A stretch of 64,000 nucleotides of DNA, taken from Helicoverpa zea. Taxonomy: Eukaryota; Arthropoda; Insecta; Lepidoptera; Noctuidae. Under the pieces are notes generated by a model. The model was not told the DNA's origin. It saw only the letters and a program-made list of their open reading frames with translations, and made no database searches. The stretch is taken from NCBI RefSeq assembly GCF_022581195.2, contig NC_061482.1, positions 12,958,001 to 13,022,000 of the forward strand, in the 5' to 3' direction. The position numbers and the translations under genes were made by a program. Shown piece after piece: positions 1 to 11,799 of the stretch. The first letter of the stretch is position 1, and each line of letters begins with the position of its first letter.

Positions 1-2000
1 TTGAAAGTCTGGAAGTTTGTCTGCAAGTTGTACGGAAGCCACATTCCGTGGCAGCTCAATATCAATAGTTCGTAAAGAGCAAATGCCATTTAATCTTCAT
101 TGCAAAACTTTGAGGGTTTATTTTGTAAAAATTAGGTTTCAGTTTTTTTATGATATCTACTGAATAAGCATAGCTTTACTGTTATAGGTATCTCTTAAAT
201 AATTCAGATTAACTGTTTGTATAAGAATTTCAAAATATTATTTTAAAATATAAGCCTCCTCTATGAACTGAATAACACATCTAATGTAAGCTCTATCAAT
301 AGAGCCCTTTATTCTATATGTCTGTTAGTTACTCTCTGTCAAATCCGGGTATTTCCCATAGCGATGCCTCATCATCATAATCAGTATGGGTATCAGCTTT
401 CTGGAATGTTGCTGTGATAATTGGTAAAACTAAACACATTCGTTATCAACTGGTACCTACTGCAAAATTGTTAATGTAAGCAAAAAGGAATTATTATTGT
501 CTAACCCTACTTTTATATTCGACCCATTTATTGGATCTGCAAAATCCATTTATATCCGTTCAATGCTATTGCAAAAGAAGTTCAAAACAAGCTAGCAAAG
601 CCAGAGGTTCAACAGGTGGCACACTTGTCCCGGAGCTGAATTAGAAGGGTGACGTCACAATACACCCCAACAACGTGCAGTCTTTATGCCTTTCCGCTAT
701 TGAAAGCGCTCCACCAAATCTTATTTAGATTTGGGTGATCAACTTTAATCTTCTTTTTATCTGCCCCATACTATGATTTTCTCCTGTATCTGATGGTTTA
801 CAAACATTCAATCTTTCTTCTGTACAACTTCCAGGTTACTATCATACTAATATCCGTACTGGGCATCCATTTCGGGATCCCTGCAGCGTTTTTTATGAAA
901 ATTACGATATTCGCAAAAGTATAATGTTGGAGAGTAGACCTATTGATACAAAAATGTGCTCGACTACAAGTCAAGCCCACTTTAAACATTATTTCAATCA
1001 AGCGGTCCTCATTTAAAAGGGCTATTTTATTTAAAAACAATTATGTGAATATGGCTGTTATATTGAATGAGGTAACGATAGCGGAGTACTGTTTTTATCG
1101 CCTGTCTTGCAAACAAAGGCATACTCGTGCGTCTTCAATATTTCTTTATGCGTTAGTCCCTATGGTCTCCATTTTCAAATAGTCTTCTTTGCTTGGTAAA
1201 TAAAATTCTTTCGACTTTTTCGGAACATGTCGAAACCGGTTTCGGCGTTTTTTGAGGACTTGAGGAAGAGATCATAAAGCATTTTTGATGAATGACGAAA
1301 CTGCTCCCAATGAGTTCTGCGACCTTTGTGCGACCCAAAATTAAGACTGTTGCAACAACGTCAAAGAAAACCGAAGTGCAATATAGAGCGAACGTGTTAA
1401 TGACATGAAAACCTTGGACAAGCCCCCAGATTGATAAGTGTGATAAAATATCGAATGTCAGTACCACATTCTTATTTTCGTATTCGCTTTACCTTCCCTA
1501 CTTCGAATTGCAGATATAGAACGTCAACTGTGATTTGCAGAAAAGTTGGATTAAACCTTTGCAGATACCATTTTACACATTCAAAAATGAGTAAAACATG
1601 CGCGTTTAATAACATGAAACTTTAAACAGTGTTATCTTTGCATCAGCCGCTAACAAGTCGTATCAACAGGCCACCAAAGTTAAAACGCGACCAACACAAC
1701 AGTTTCAACTAACTTCGCATAACTCGTACAGTTTGGCGTTAAAGTTTACTTTAAGAACTTGTCAAACAATCACAAAAGATGTCTGTGTGGAATTGTTTTC
1801 ACTTCTAGTAAGAGGAAAAGTATTACGGAAACATAACAGTGTTCGAATTGAACTAACTCTCATTAAGTTACCGTAAGCCGTAAGATTAGCTTGTGGTGTA
1901 CCATTTAAGATTGCTACTGGTTCTACATCGGCATTTGGTTCGGTGTAACTTTTGTACAAGTTTGGAAAAACGTGTAACTTTTTCTAAGTTAAAAACTTAC
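1..2000 (-). other. First intron of the minus-strand signal-peptide gene (partial)
   Basis: The minus-strand exon at 2001-2067 ends in a consensus GTAAGT donor, so the DNA to its left is its first intron and the rest of the gene lies outside the window. No acceptor and coding exon could be recognised here. A 104-codon minus-strand ORF at 1153-1467 covers a perfect 14-bp palindrome (CGAAACCGGTTTCG, near 1233), but its protein is not recognisable. A perfect CRE-type octamer TGACGTCA lies at 650-657. Confidence 0.5.
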
Positions 2001-2067
2001 CTCTTTCTTGGAATTCGGCGCGGCATCCCAGGAGGGCGATGAGTGTGAGGAATGTGAGGTTCCACAT
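2001..2067 (-). CDS. First coding exon of a secreted or membrane protein (signal peptide), gene partial
   Basis: On the minus strand an ATG at 2067 opens 22 codons plus one base before a perfect GTAAGT donor at 2000-1995. The peptide begins MWNLTFLTLIALLGCRAEF: a short N-terminus, a hydrophobic core of about ten residues (LTFLTLIALLG) and a small-residue site after Cys-Arg-Ala that fits signal peptidase cleavage. The downstream residues FQER are charged, as expected of a mature N-terminus. The start is chosen because it is the only ATG before the hydrophobic core, and it sits in a GC-richer patch typical of a 5' end. The exon ends in phase 1. All later exons lie to the left, at least 2 kb away and outside the window, so the gene cannot be named. 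A secreted enzyme, cuticle protein or receptor is equally possible. A chance ORF with a chance donor is the alternative but is unlikely given the signal-peptide quality. Confidence 0.65.
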
Positions 2068-2240
2068 GGTCACAGCACTAAGTCACAGTCACATGCACAA
2101 ATACACTGATCCGAACATGCTAGCAGTCACAACTGTCAGGGCTCCGAGACGCTGTACCCACGTCCGCGCCGCTCAGAAGCGCAGCCTTATGTGAAGTGAC
2201 GAGTGCCGCAGCACTGTAGCCTCACCATGTTGCTGTGGAC
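2068..2240 (-). promoter_or_regulatory. Putative 5' UTR and core promoter of the signal-peptide gene
   Basis: Immediately upstream of the minus-strand ATG the sequence is GC-richer than its surroundings. It contains an arthropod initiator-like TCAGT on the minus strand (plus positions 2105-2109), about 40 nt upstream of the ATG. No convincing TATA box lies 25-30 nt farther upstream. The transcription start is inferred, not shown. Confidence 0.35.
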
Positions 2241-4650
2241 ACGCAAACACTATGCGCCGAACGCAGATGCGATACTTAATTCAGTCATAGTTATGACTTT
2301 GTTGCCGCTGGGTTTCTTCAATTGGTTATTTTATTTTATAATGTGGGTAAATATAAATTATGTTGGTTTTCCTTGATTTCTTGATTCCTTGATCTGGCTC
2401 GATTGAAAACAATAACCGCAGATTAATATTTGTTATAATTTGTTATGATCAATTAAAAATAATTTAATTTAAAACATTAATTTCAATTTCTCAATAATTT
2501 TATTAAAATTGTGTTTCAACACCGTAGAAAACAGATCGGTAAGTCAGGGTATGCATGTTTAAACTAGTTAGTAACAACAAAAGGTAGGTAGCTTGTAGGT
2601 AACAGTTTGTTATTATGCCTCAAGGCATAAAAATGGTAACCAATTATTATACCGCTTCGCAGCCATATTGTCGTGGGATTCCAATCCTACTAAATATAAC
2701 TTCTATTGTATGTCCATACTAATATTATAAAGAACAATTTTATTATTTGTGATAATAAGCCCAAAACTGCTAAATCGATCTTAAAAATTCTTTATGAAAC
2801 CACGAGAAATAACGAGCAATGAACATTTAAACATCTGTCGCTTCTATACATTCACAATCAATGCTCACGTAGTAGCGGTTCTCTGAGGCTATATCACTGA
2901 GTGGCGGCGTTTGCGCAGGTAAGCCTCCACGCAGCATGCCGGGACAGGGGCGCGGGGCGAGAGGCGCGGGGCGGAGGGGAGAAGGGCTGCAGCATTCAAT
3001 GCACTTGCGTCTCGCCTGGGATGAGCTCAAAGGCCTCACGTGTTCTAAAGGATTTCAAAGGTCCCATTCAAAACGATGTTAGATGAGCTTGTAGTTTTAT
3101 GATCGGTTATTGAATTTTTACTATGTGTATTGTATTTTTTTATAATTATATCATGACTTTAATAGTTACCTAAGCTTATAATATGCTTAAGGTATTCTTT
3201 AAATAGGGGTTGTGTGTTGTTTCAAAAAGTCACACTTTATGAAAAAAGTTATCCAATGTTTCCAAAAGATTTTTCGTATTTAATTCCGCAGATGCAATGA
3301 AATTGAAAACTACGTAGACGAGCAACGACGAGCCAATTAGACAGTAGGATAGCAAAAAAACAGACTAAACATTTCATGAAATACTTAGTTCTTCAAATGA
3401 AAAAATCTGAAGCAGATTATTTTCAAACAAATCTCTAAAATGATTCCTGTTAAAAAATCCAGATTATCAAATTAATAGTCTTTCAGAAAGAAGTGACTGA
3501 CTTGTTATTTTGTTTACAGCGATATAAACATAACCACTAAACCGCAAGCGGTGACCTTATGGTTAAAACTCGAACACTTGACAAAAACATCAGCAAATAG
3601 TTCCGTCTTTCGCTTAGGTCTTTACTCGTTGTTTATTCCTACTAAGTCGATTTGGAAGTCACATAGTAGAAGTATCCTCGTCAATTCATAGTAAACTCTT
3701 TTCATGCTAGAAGTAAAACTAAGTATAATTATATCTGAGAATAATTATAGCTTGGACCCAGCGCTCGATACTGGTTGCCACATTTTTTTTTTTTATATTT
3801 TTAAGAATTTTATTTAAAAATTATAGTGCTAGGACAAATAAATAAAAACAAAAACGCTACTCTAATCCCTGCACTAGCATTAAAATTATATATTCAAATC
3901 TAAACCAAGCTTTTACCAACTACTATTTCATTCATTCATTACATACCTAACTCCAAATACAAAATGCGTAGGCGGCTACACGTGGATGTCCCAACTAGCA
4001 GCGAATGCACGAGATAATCATGAAATCGGCTTACTTACTGCTCCTGGAAACAGTAGCGGCTTTAATATCTAGAAGCCTTACTAGTTCCCGTGTATTCAAT
4101 TCTCCGAAAATGAGGATAGACCGTGCACGTCACATTCGCGCGTGCAAGAGCATTTTGTACTACATTTTTTGCACCGCAAAAATGCAAATGTGAGTCGGTG
4201 ATGACATTTGATTGACAGTGTAAATCCAAAAATTCATAATTTATCTGGTTCAGATATGCACATGAAAATGGAGCTTTTAGTGCAGTAGGAATAAAAGGCA
4301 TTACGTTTGAAATATTTAAGCTTACCAGAGTACTAGAGTACTATTGAACTAAGCTCGTTCTGTCAGTTCTGTTAATTCTGTAACAGCCTACCAATGAGAT
4401 CACTCTTATGAAATAGATAGCGGGTTTCTGCTAAAGCAATTCAAGCCGTATTGTTAAATCGCTTTAGATGCCCGATTATAGGCGAGTGAAGCGTGGGATG
4501 GTAACTAGTCAGACTTAGTGGCGCCTCACAAAATCTGACTACTGTGATTCAAATGTAAATAAATTTTTCAAAAATTTATTTACACATTTTTTTTATGATT
4601 AAAATTGTTAATATTCTGAAAAATCCTTTCAGTCTTATGTTTCCATAATG
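2241..4650. other. Gene-poor stretch with a GC-rich island at 2885-3045
   Basis: AT-rich DNA with no supported gene. The only compositional outlier is the GC-rich island at 2885-3045. On the plus strand it carries a perfect donor-like CAG followed by GTAAGC near 2919, and on the minus strand an initiator-like TCAGT near 2895-2900. It could be an untranslated first exon or promoter of an unidentified gene. Short ORFs on both strands of the island look like by-products of its composition. Confidence 0.35.
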
Positions 4651-4654
4651 AATG

Positions 4655-4842
4655 AAGCTTAAACTTAAACTCAAACTCAAAATCGTTTATTCAAATTAGG
4701 CTGATAAACCAGCACTTTTCGAACGTCAAAAATAAAAGACAGCCCCCGAAACGCCCGCCTTTCACCATTTCCTATGTGTTTTTGCTGGGAAGAAGAGGCG
4801 CGACAAACTCCCCAGCAACACATGTCCGTCTGTAAGAAGATC
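4655..4842 (-). mobile_element. LINE 3' end fragment (minus orientation)
   Basis: Read on the minus strand, this segment ends in AATAAACG followed by a degenerate GAGTTT/AAGTTT hexamer tail at 4655-4690. This is the usual 3' end of lepidopteran non-LTR retrotransposons that carry simple-repeat tails. No full reverse transcriptase frame remains. It directly abuts the SINE at 4843-5222. Confidence 0.55.
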
Positions 4843-5222
4843 ATCCTCCGAGCCTTTTTCCCAATCATGTTGGGGTCGGCTTCCAGTCTAACCGGATTCA
4901 GCTGAGTACCAGTGCTTTACAAGAAGCGACTGCCTATCTGACCTCCTCAACCCAGTTACCCGGGCAACCCGATACCCCTCGGTTAGACTGGTGTCAGACT
5001 TACTGGCTTCTGACTACCCGTAACGACTGCCAAGGATGTTCAATGCCAGCCGGGACCTACAGTTTAACGTGCCATCCGAAACACAGTCATTGGTGTCTAA
5101 GATATACTTAGAAAGTACATACAAACTTAGAAAAGTTGCATTGGTACTTGCCTGACCTGGAATCGAACCCGCGCCCTCCTACTCGAGAGGTTGGTTCTTT
5201 GCCCACTAGGCCACCACGACTT
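4843..5222 (-). mobile_element. tRNA-derived SINE, near full length, minus orientation
   Basis: On the minus strand the element opens with a tRNA-like head. An A box, TGGCCTAGTGGG, lies at about 5213-5202. A B box, GGTTCGATTCC, lies at 5169-5159, matching the RNA polymerase III internal promoter. The body continues to a tail reading AAAAAGGCTCGGAGGATGAT. Partial relatives in this window lie at 7050-7210, 10790-10925, 21740-22012, 23515-23640 and 58365-58502. Confidence 0.75.
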
Positions 5223-5337
5223 TTTTTACCCCGACTTTTTTTTTAGCGACCCAAGCAAAGTTATCTTTCTAAAACTGTGTTTCAGACTTAAAATTCAAAT
5301 GTAGAAATCAAACTTTACATTGAAGAGTATACTGAAT

Positions 5338-5531
5338 CACTACATAGTATAAAACAAAGTCGCTTTATCTTTCCCTATATCCCTATGTATGTTAGAATCT
5401 TTAAAACTACAGAAAGGATGATGCGCTGATGCGTTTTTTAAAATAGATAGAGTGATTGAAGAGGAAGGTTTACATGTACAATGTAGTGTATTTATTATCA
5501 GCATTGCACCCGTTAGAAGCCGGGGCGGGTC
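5338..5531 (-). repeat. Interspersed lepidopteran repeat, minus orientation
   Basis: Read on the minus strand it runs from ACTAGCGACCCGCCCCGGCT through a block resembling CTTCCTCTTCAATCACTCTA to a GCGACTTTGTTTTATACTAT end. I recognise this as a common lepidopteran short interspersed repeat. A diverged plus-strand copy lies in paramyosin intron 9 (39290-39515). Confidence 0.6.
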
Positions 5532-5534
5532 GCT

Positions 5535-7040
5535 AGTATAGTATAGTAAGTAGTAGTTGTAGTAAGCGAGTCGCGATTTAATTCAACCCGTAAAAGCTTT
5601 TACCCGCAATTGAATACGGCAGCCTGTGACAGCGTTAATCAATTGATCGATCTATGAAAATCGAAAATTAGCCGGCTATTAAAAAAACCGCATCCAAATC
5701 GGGTCATCAGTTTAATACCTAGCTTAGGTTCAAGAGACATAATATGAACAGGCAAGCATAGTGGTCAAACTTCTAATACACCTCTTTTTGTGCTGGGGGC
5801 TAAATTCTACCAGATTTTATATAGGTATTGTAAAAATAACGCCTGAAATAAAAATTGTCATGAAAATAAACAAACGGTCTATTAATAAATAAAATATAGT
5901 ATCCAGATTTCGATTCTAATTGAACTGAGGTCCTCCTGACTACAATTTTATATTAAAATATTATAATGTGAGTAAGTAATGTGTCAATTTCAGTCTGGAG
6001 ATAGCTTTAAGTGCGCGACTAAACCTACTCTAATTTAAGGCACACTAAACCTGAACCCTACTAAAGCTTAGCGCAGTGAAGTATTTTTAAAACAACCATT
6101 AGATTTCCATTATTGAAACATCTTGTCGCCACTTACTCTGCCGAGTGGAGAATTCTTTTGCTTTTATAACAACTTCTCTGCTCCGCCAGAGTCAAGGTCT
6201 TAATAGATAAGTTAGATTCGATTGGAACTTTTCAAAGTCAGCAATATTTTATGTAAAGCCAACTTGCGTTTGTTCCACAGAAAAGATTCAGTTTTCTGTG
6301 AAATAACAGTCACATACAAATTGCATAGAATTCTTGTAAGATGCCCGAACTTGAATAATAAAGTACTTTTACACAAATCTCACTGCATGTTGTTACACAC
6401 ACAAGCTTTTCTTTTTATAAATCATCAGGCGCTATTCAATACCTGCACTACAATAATGATAATAGATTACAGTTTTCTCGGAACATATAATTAATTACTT
6501 ATCATCTGTTTCAAAGAGGAAACCGTTATGATATTAACCCGCGCGTTTACAATTAAAGAAGAGAATACAATATGTATGCGTAATTATTTAATTGTATTAC
6601 AAAGAAACAAATCCCTAACAAAATATTTATTTGTAAAGCTGAACCGAAACTGATTAAAAAATCATTGTAAGTTAGCTTTATTCTATGTAGCTATACAAGT
6701 GACGATAAAATTATTAAAAGGAGCATACTCTGTATACAATATACACCTACTTTTTAAAATTCAATTTCGCCACCAGCACCACCTTGCGGGCTTCTGCTAA
6801 AACTAAAACAAAACAACATTATTCAGTGTATTCTACGCGCGCGAAGCTAAATCCCTATGACTATGACAACATAGTTAACGAAAACGCCTACAGATGTCGC
6901 TACTGTGTCAAGCAAATGTCACAGTAATCTGTTGCTCAGGCGCATCGCTTAAAAATTCAGCTGTTAGTCGTTCATTGAATTGTATTCGATTTTTATTTAG
7001 TGTTACATTATCTGCCTAGTATTTTTCCAACTATTCCACT
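5535..7040. other. No gene seen
   Basis: AT-rich sequence. Short ORFs, including a 90-codon plus-strand frame at 6222-6494, have low-complexity, non-conserved-looking translations and no splice-flanked structure. I see no repeat boundary I can place with confidence. Confidence 0.5.
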
Positions 7041-7049
7041 TCCGCGTTT

Positions 7050-7210
7050 TACATGTAGAGCGACTGCTTATCTGATCTCCTCAATTCCCTTTACTGGCCA
7101 ACCCGGTTCTGGTTCCTGACTCACATAACGACTGCCAAAGATACCATAAGAACCGGGGCTTACTAACGTGCCTTCCGAAACACGCAGGAACTCTTAATGG
7201 ATGGTCAAAA
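7050..7210 (-). mobile_element. Partial SINE copy, diverged
   Basis: It shares the blocks GAGCGACTGC..TATCTGA.CTCCTCAA, TAACGACTGCCAAAGAT and AACGTGCC.TCCGAAACAC with the full SINE at 4843-5222, in the same order and orientation. The tRNA head with its A and B boxes is missing. A separate scrap at 7430-7465 resembles the tail region. Confidence 0.5.
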
Positions 7211-7469
7211 ATGATCGCTTAGGATCAGATAAGGGTCGATAGACCCGATAGACTCTCATGGCTTTGTAACAGGTGCGCTATTTACTGTCACTTGTTTATT
7301 ATTCGGTAAGACTCAATTATAAATTATCTATCGAGAAACGCTATCCCTGAGATCACCCCTGTCAAAGAAATCTCGGATGAAATTATAAAATCAGTGAATA
7401 ATTATCACATTCAAGTTCTTTGCACGACCTGTCATCTCTCTTCCCAATTTTTAATTGGGGTCGGCGCAG

Positions 7470-9070
7470 CGTATCTTTCGTCTATTGTTTTCTGTCTGAA
7501 AAATAGAAAATATGCAAAGTCGGGACTTCAGGAGTGTTCAATAATATCCTCATAAAACTTTCCTCTTCCATTGGACCGTCAGATATTTATGTCACCTCTT
7601 GCGAGCAGCTATTAGGCATTGCAAAGAGTCCAAAGACATTTTGACATTTTTGGCTCACTAACCATTTATGCTGTCTATCGGCATTTACGAAGAAATTAAC
7701 TATGTAATTTATCTGTTTAAAATTAAATGACTGTAAAAGTATTTCAATGAAAAAAGCTTTGGGGACACTTTCATTTGTTGATTGTTTTAAAAGTCATGTA
7801 TTTGGATTACCCAGAGTAGTAGTTTGACTTTGTTAAAAGGTTAAAAGAAATGTACTTTATTTAGATTTTTCAGATCTTTTTGAAATTAAAATAGGTGTAT
7901 GCCTACTACAGCTCAGTCAATTTTAAAAAGTCTGTGGGTGCTTACTAAATACTTTATTCATAAAATTAAAAATTGTAGGTACCATTTACCTCTTCATATA
8001 TTATGTGTCAAACTTACTTTTCTGTCGTCTAGCCCAACAATGTATGCGACATGCGTGCGCTAAAAATATATCGTCTATAAAAATGGCAAGACGCTTTAAT
8101 GTAATCTATTTTAGTTTATATTTATTTGAAATGATTCATCAGTGAGATGTCTTGGCCGGTTACATCGTCAACGTCATCAGGAAGATGCATGATTACTGTG
8201 CACCTGTATTCTGAAAGAGAATTTAGTCGTACATAGGAAATTTAAGTGGCAGACATTTAGTAGCTTACATTTTTGATAGTTCTTCTAACAACAGTGTTGT
8301 CTAGACCGATTTCTTGCCACGGCGGCTGTTCTGCAAGGAGCAGCCAGCTGCGCAGGATATGTTATACTCCGATTGAATAACGTAAATATGGTAAACTCTC
8401 TATTTCTTCACTAGTATAGTCCAATGGGACGGCAAAAACACAGCCTGAGAAAGATCTCACGCAGGATTAACGTACGATTTACATTCAAGCTAATACGGTT
8501 GTATTGCTAGCAACTTCGGGACGACTCTTGTTTGTAATAATGTGACAGTGTTTTATCCTGTGCGCGATAATCGTAATATCTCTAAGTAAGGCTTATGCGA
8601 AGGTCGCATCAACATCGCCTGTATCTAACGCGCAATCATCAGAAGGAAGGGGACTTCTAATAAAAAAGCTTATTCAAAGGAGCTGCACTTAAAGATTCGA
8701 TGAGTCAGCTTTCATAACTTTTTTTCAACAAACAATAATTGCAAAAATAATTGACTCTTAATTTTTCTTACCTGATTTTCATGTACAAACAAACATCGAT
8801 GTATGAAGTCGTCATCATGGTAGTTATCGCTATCAATGCATCCACACGCGGTTTGTAGGGCGATCGTCAATCATTGCAGCAGATGTTTGGCACTCATTGC
8901 ACACCTGGGCAGGTGTTCGAGGTGACAGTTATTGCAGTACATAGGGCACTACCCTACTGTCAATCAAAGAAACTTGAAACCCGCGTCATTAATCTTATAG
9001 GTACATATATTTCTCGTCAAGAGTCCTCTCAAACCGTTGGGACTATGATATTATGTAGCCGTACACACTA
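7470..9070. other. No gene seen
   Basis: AT-rich DNA without a supported exon, RNA gene or clear repeat boundary. The 71-codon ORF at 8874-9089 is not convincing. Confidence 0.45.
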
Positions 9071-9079
9071 TACATATAT

Positions 9080-9246
9080 ACAAACTTAAACTACTTATCT
9101 TTATACAAAACTAAAAATAAAATACTATAGACAAAATAGATATAAACATAAAACATAATATAAAAGAGCATCGATCAGGCGTCGAAGTATTCCTCCGCGT
9201 CACTGTTCTCCGGAAATGTGCCCAGAAGACTGGCTGCATTGCCGTA
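9080..9246 (-). mobile_element. LINE ORF2 C-terminus and 3' UTR fragment (minus)
   Basis: On the minus strand a frame ends with residues YGNAASLLGTFPENSDAEEY and then FDA and a stop near 9180, followed by an AT-rich 3' UTR. A second, plus-strand fragment at 9745-9920 encodes a closely similar ending (GNAASLLGTLPGDSDEDQFY), so both are 3' ends of one LINE family. The reverse transcriptase domain is absent: both are 5'-truncated, as is usual for target-primed insertions. Confidence 0.65.
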
Positions 9247-9744
9247 CATATAAATTACAAACATATAATCAAAGTCAAAATTTATAATTTCGTATGAACC
9301 TATAGTGGGGTCTCACCAAACATCAAAAGCTTGATGCTGCTAAACTAAGCGGGGTGGTATACGCTCCTTACAACAAAGCCTTTTTTTATTTTGCAGTTAA
9401 CAAATATAAAAATTCTCACATGAAAACATTACAAAACTATCTGTGGAGTTATATTGGTTTTCCATTACTTGGACATGACGATTGCAATATTGCAATTTGT
9501 ACACTGACCGTACCTATATCGAGCAAACAAATCTGATGAAACTCCTGTAAAACTCATAAAACAACATTTTTTTAAAGCTATGCATACAGTTTCAGCTGCC
9601 GATCAAAGCAACTCTGTACTCGTTTATTGACCTACTATGTTTGCTGCGGTTTCATAAAGGTACGGTCGAATAGATGTACCTGACTCCAACTGGATAAAAA
9701 CTAATAAATAGTGACCTGTCAGTTTGAATCCATAGCAATTCAAC

Positions 9745-9920
9745 GTGGCAATGCAGCCAGCCTTTTGGGTACACTGCCGGGTGACAGCGATGAGGACCAA
9801 TTTTACGACGCCCTTTATTAGTTTTAAGTTTATTTTTTATGTAAATGTAGATTTAGTTTATCTTAAAATAATGTACAGTGTATTCTATAAATCCTAATAA
9901 CATAAATTTATACTATAGCA
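9745..9920 (+). mobile_element. LINE ORF2 C-terminus and 3' UTR fragment (plus)
   Basis: The plus-strand frame reads GNAASLLGTLPGDSDEDQFY, then a few residues and a TAG stop near 9820. It is followed by an AT-rich 3' UTR. It is a sister copy of the minus-strand fragment at 9080-9246. The acidic, SDE-rich end is shared, while the codons have diverged. Confidence 0.65.
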
Positions 9921-10132
9921 ATTCAATTATTTCGAAAGTCCCTTGATGCATTTATAAGATTATTGAGGACATGTTTGCCTACAGGTTGAAGTGAAACATG
10001 CTGAAATACAAAATATGTTAGAGTACATGACTGCAGATCAATGAAGGTGATTTGCTACTCCCAGTAACATAATAGATTTTTCATAGTGCATGTCTGGAAG
10101 TTGGCTTCTTTCTTATCCTGTGTCGCGTTATC

Positions 10133-10284
10133 AGAATAGAATAGAATAGAATAGAATAGAATAGAATAGAATAGAATAGAATAGAATAGAATAGAATAGA
10201 ATAGAATAGAATAGAATAGAATAGAATAGAATAGAATAGAATAGAATAGAATAGAATAGAATAGAATAGAATAGAATAGAATAT
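10133..10284 (-). repeat. (AGAAT)n pentanucleotide array, about 30 units
   Basis: About 150 bp of nearly uninterrupted AGAAT units. The long Phe/Tyr/Ser/Ile ORFs across it (10055-10372 on the minus strand) are artefacts of the repeat. On the minus strand the array directly follows GTGTACAATAAAGAAT, so it is the expanded 3' tail of the LINE 3' UTR at 10285-10400. Confidence 0.9.
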
Positions 10285-10400
10285 TCTTTATTGTACACCA
10301 AAGAAACATAGACAAGGACATTACAAACAAATACGTGTGAGTACAACAGGCGGTCTTATCGCTCAAGAGCAATCTCTTACAGACAACCTTTGGATGGAGT
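10285..10400 (-). mobile_element. LINE 3' UTR fragment, minus orientation
   Basis: On the minus strand it reads from GGTTGTCTGTAAGAGATTGC through an AAGACCGCC block to ACAATAAAG. I recognise this as a widespread lepidopteran non-LTR retrotransposon 3' UTR. The AGAAT array follows its 3' end. No coding part remains. Confidence 0.6.
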
Positions 10401-10729
10401 CGATTTTAAATAGATAGATTAGGGTAGTAGGCGTACAAATAATGATTAAATAGTTATATATACAAGTATAAAATAAACAATACATACACATATTTAAGGA
10501 TAGTTGGATGGGAGACAAAAATATAAATATAAAGAAAGTAGAGAGAGTGTTAAAGATTCAGATAATAGTTCTTCACCATACTCTTGAATACAGCTTGTAA
10601 AAATATAAAAGGTCTGGTCCAAACACAACGTTCCATAAGAATTTATACTGATTAACATTATTTTGTGAAGCTGGAATAGGTATACCATGCTGAAAAAAAG
10701 TTGTATATCTTTAGCAGTCCTTACGGATA

Positions 10730-10925
10730 GTCAGAAGCTAGAAATCCTGAAAACCAGCCTTTACAAGGATAATTTTTTAGAAGGGTTCCGTTTGCCCAGA
10801 TATCTACTGGGTTGAGAAAGTCAGATAAGCAGTCCCTCTGTAAAACATTGGCACCTACTCAGCTGCATCTGGTTAGCATGAAAGCCGATCTCAACATACT
10901 TGGGAAAGGCTAGGCAGATAATTAT
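10730..10925 (+). mobile_element. Partial SINE copy, plus orientation
   Basis: It contains the inverse of the body of the SINE at 4843-5222: CTGGGTTGAG, AGATAAGCAGTCCCT, GTAAAACATTGGCACCTACT, CAGCTGCATCTGGTTAG and the tail AAAGGCTAGGCAGATAAT. The tRNA head is lost. Confidence 0.5.
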
Positions 10926-11429
10926 AATGTATGTCGATAATATTCTATGTAGGTATATTGATACAAACTTTTGGTATAGTGGGCGCCAAGAATACTCCGG
11001 TGTTCCATAAGAACGGCCTTTAATGAAAATATCTCGTAAAGTAATAAACAAATAACGATGCCGACACAAAATATCTTCTCGTTATTGCCAGATTCTCAAC
11101 TAAGACAAAGATTACGTATATATAGGAGATGAGTCAATCAGGAAGTAGGTAGTACTAAAAGTTTTGGATATTTTTTATCTCTGGAGACTTTTTGACTGAT
11201 AGATTACAATATGAAACATTTCTCAAATTGAATTAGCCACAGCTGTTCAAAGTGGAGTAGGTATACTAAGAAAGCAAGACCAAACGGCACGCCAAGGCTT
11301 TATCAAGACAATAGCAGAAAATCAGTCACAACTCAACCCGGAAAATTCGACCCAGACAACTCGAGCTCACACCGTGTTTAATTTCGATTCCTTCCTAACA
11401 ACAAAAAAATATAACTTTTCGACCAGGTG

Positions 11430-11590
11430 TCGGTTGATCTATGCAAGGCCGACTCGGCGCTAGCGGTGCCGTTGCGAAACTCGCTTCGGATGTGGAGCGA
11501 TCTAAATATACCCGAGTCTCGTGCGCTTCGGTCGCTCGCTAGTTTCCTACCTTCGGGTCTTGATCAGAATCACCTGTGATTAATGGTTCT
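11430..11590. promoter_or_regulatory. GC-rich promoter-like patch
   Basis: A GC-rich segment in AT-rich surroundings with a TATA-like TAAATATA near 11503 and CG-rich flanks. No ORF or splice site follows that would identify a gene. It could be a promoter with an untranslated exon, or part of an unrecognised repeat. Confidence 0.2.
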
Positions 11591-11799
11591 CAAGCTCTTT
11601 AGGGACTTTACAGGTTCATGTTAATTAGGTGTTGGTGATAAAGATACTTTTGGATCTGTAGGGAGATTTGGTGGAAAGGTCATCATCATAACTAGTGAGT
11701 GGAAAGCCGAAAGAATAATGGCCGCAAGCCTACTCTTAAATAATTAAACTACTTAAAATGTATTAGCAAAGAAGATTTTGGGCATGAAAATATTGTACA

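Noticed and set aside
1153..1467. 104-codon minus-strand ORF as an exon of the signal-peptide gene
   Set aside because: It has no clear acceptor in phase 1 to follow the exon at 2001-2067 and its translation is not recognisable.
5159..5220. tRNA gene candidate from A and B boxes
   Set aside because: The boxes head a repeated SINE body and no acceptor stem or anticodon arm folds around them, so it is a tRNA-derived repeat, not a functional tRNA.
10133..10284. CRISPR-like array
   Set aside because: A uniform pentamer without spacers in a eukaryotic genome.
10055..10372. Long minus-strand ORFs rich in Phe/Tyr/Ser/Ile
   Set aside because: They are translations of the AGAAT microsatellite, open in several frames because the repeat lacks stops in them.
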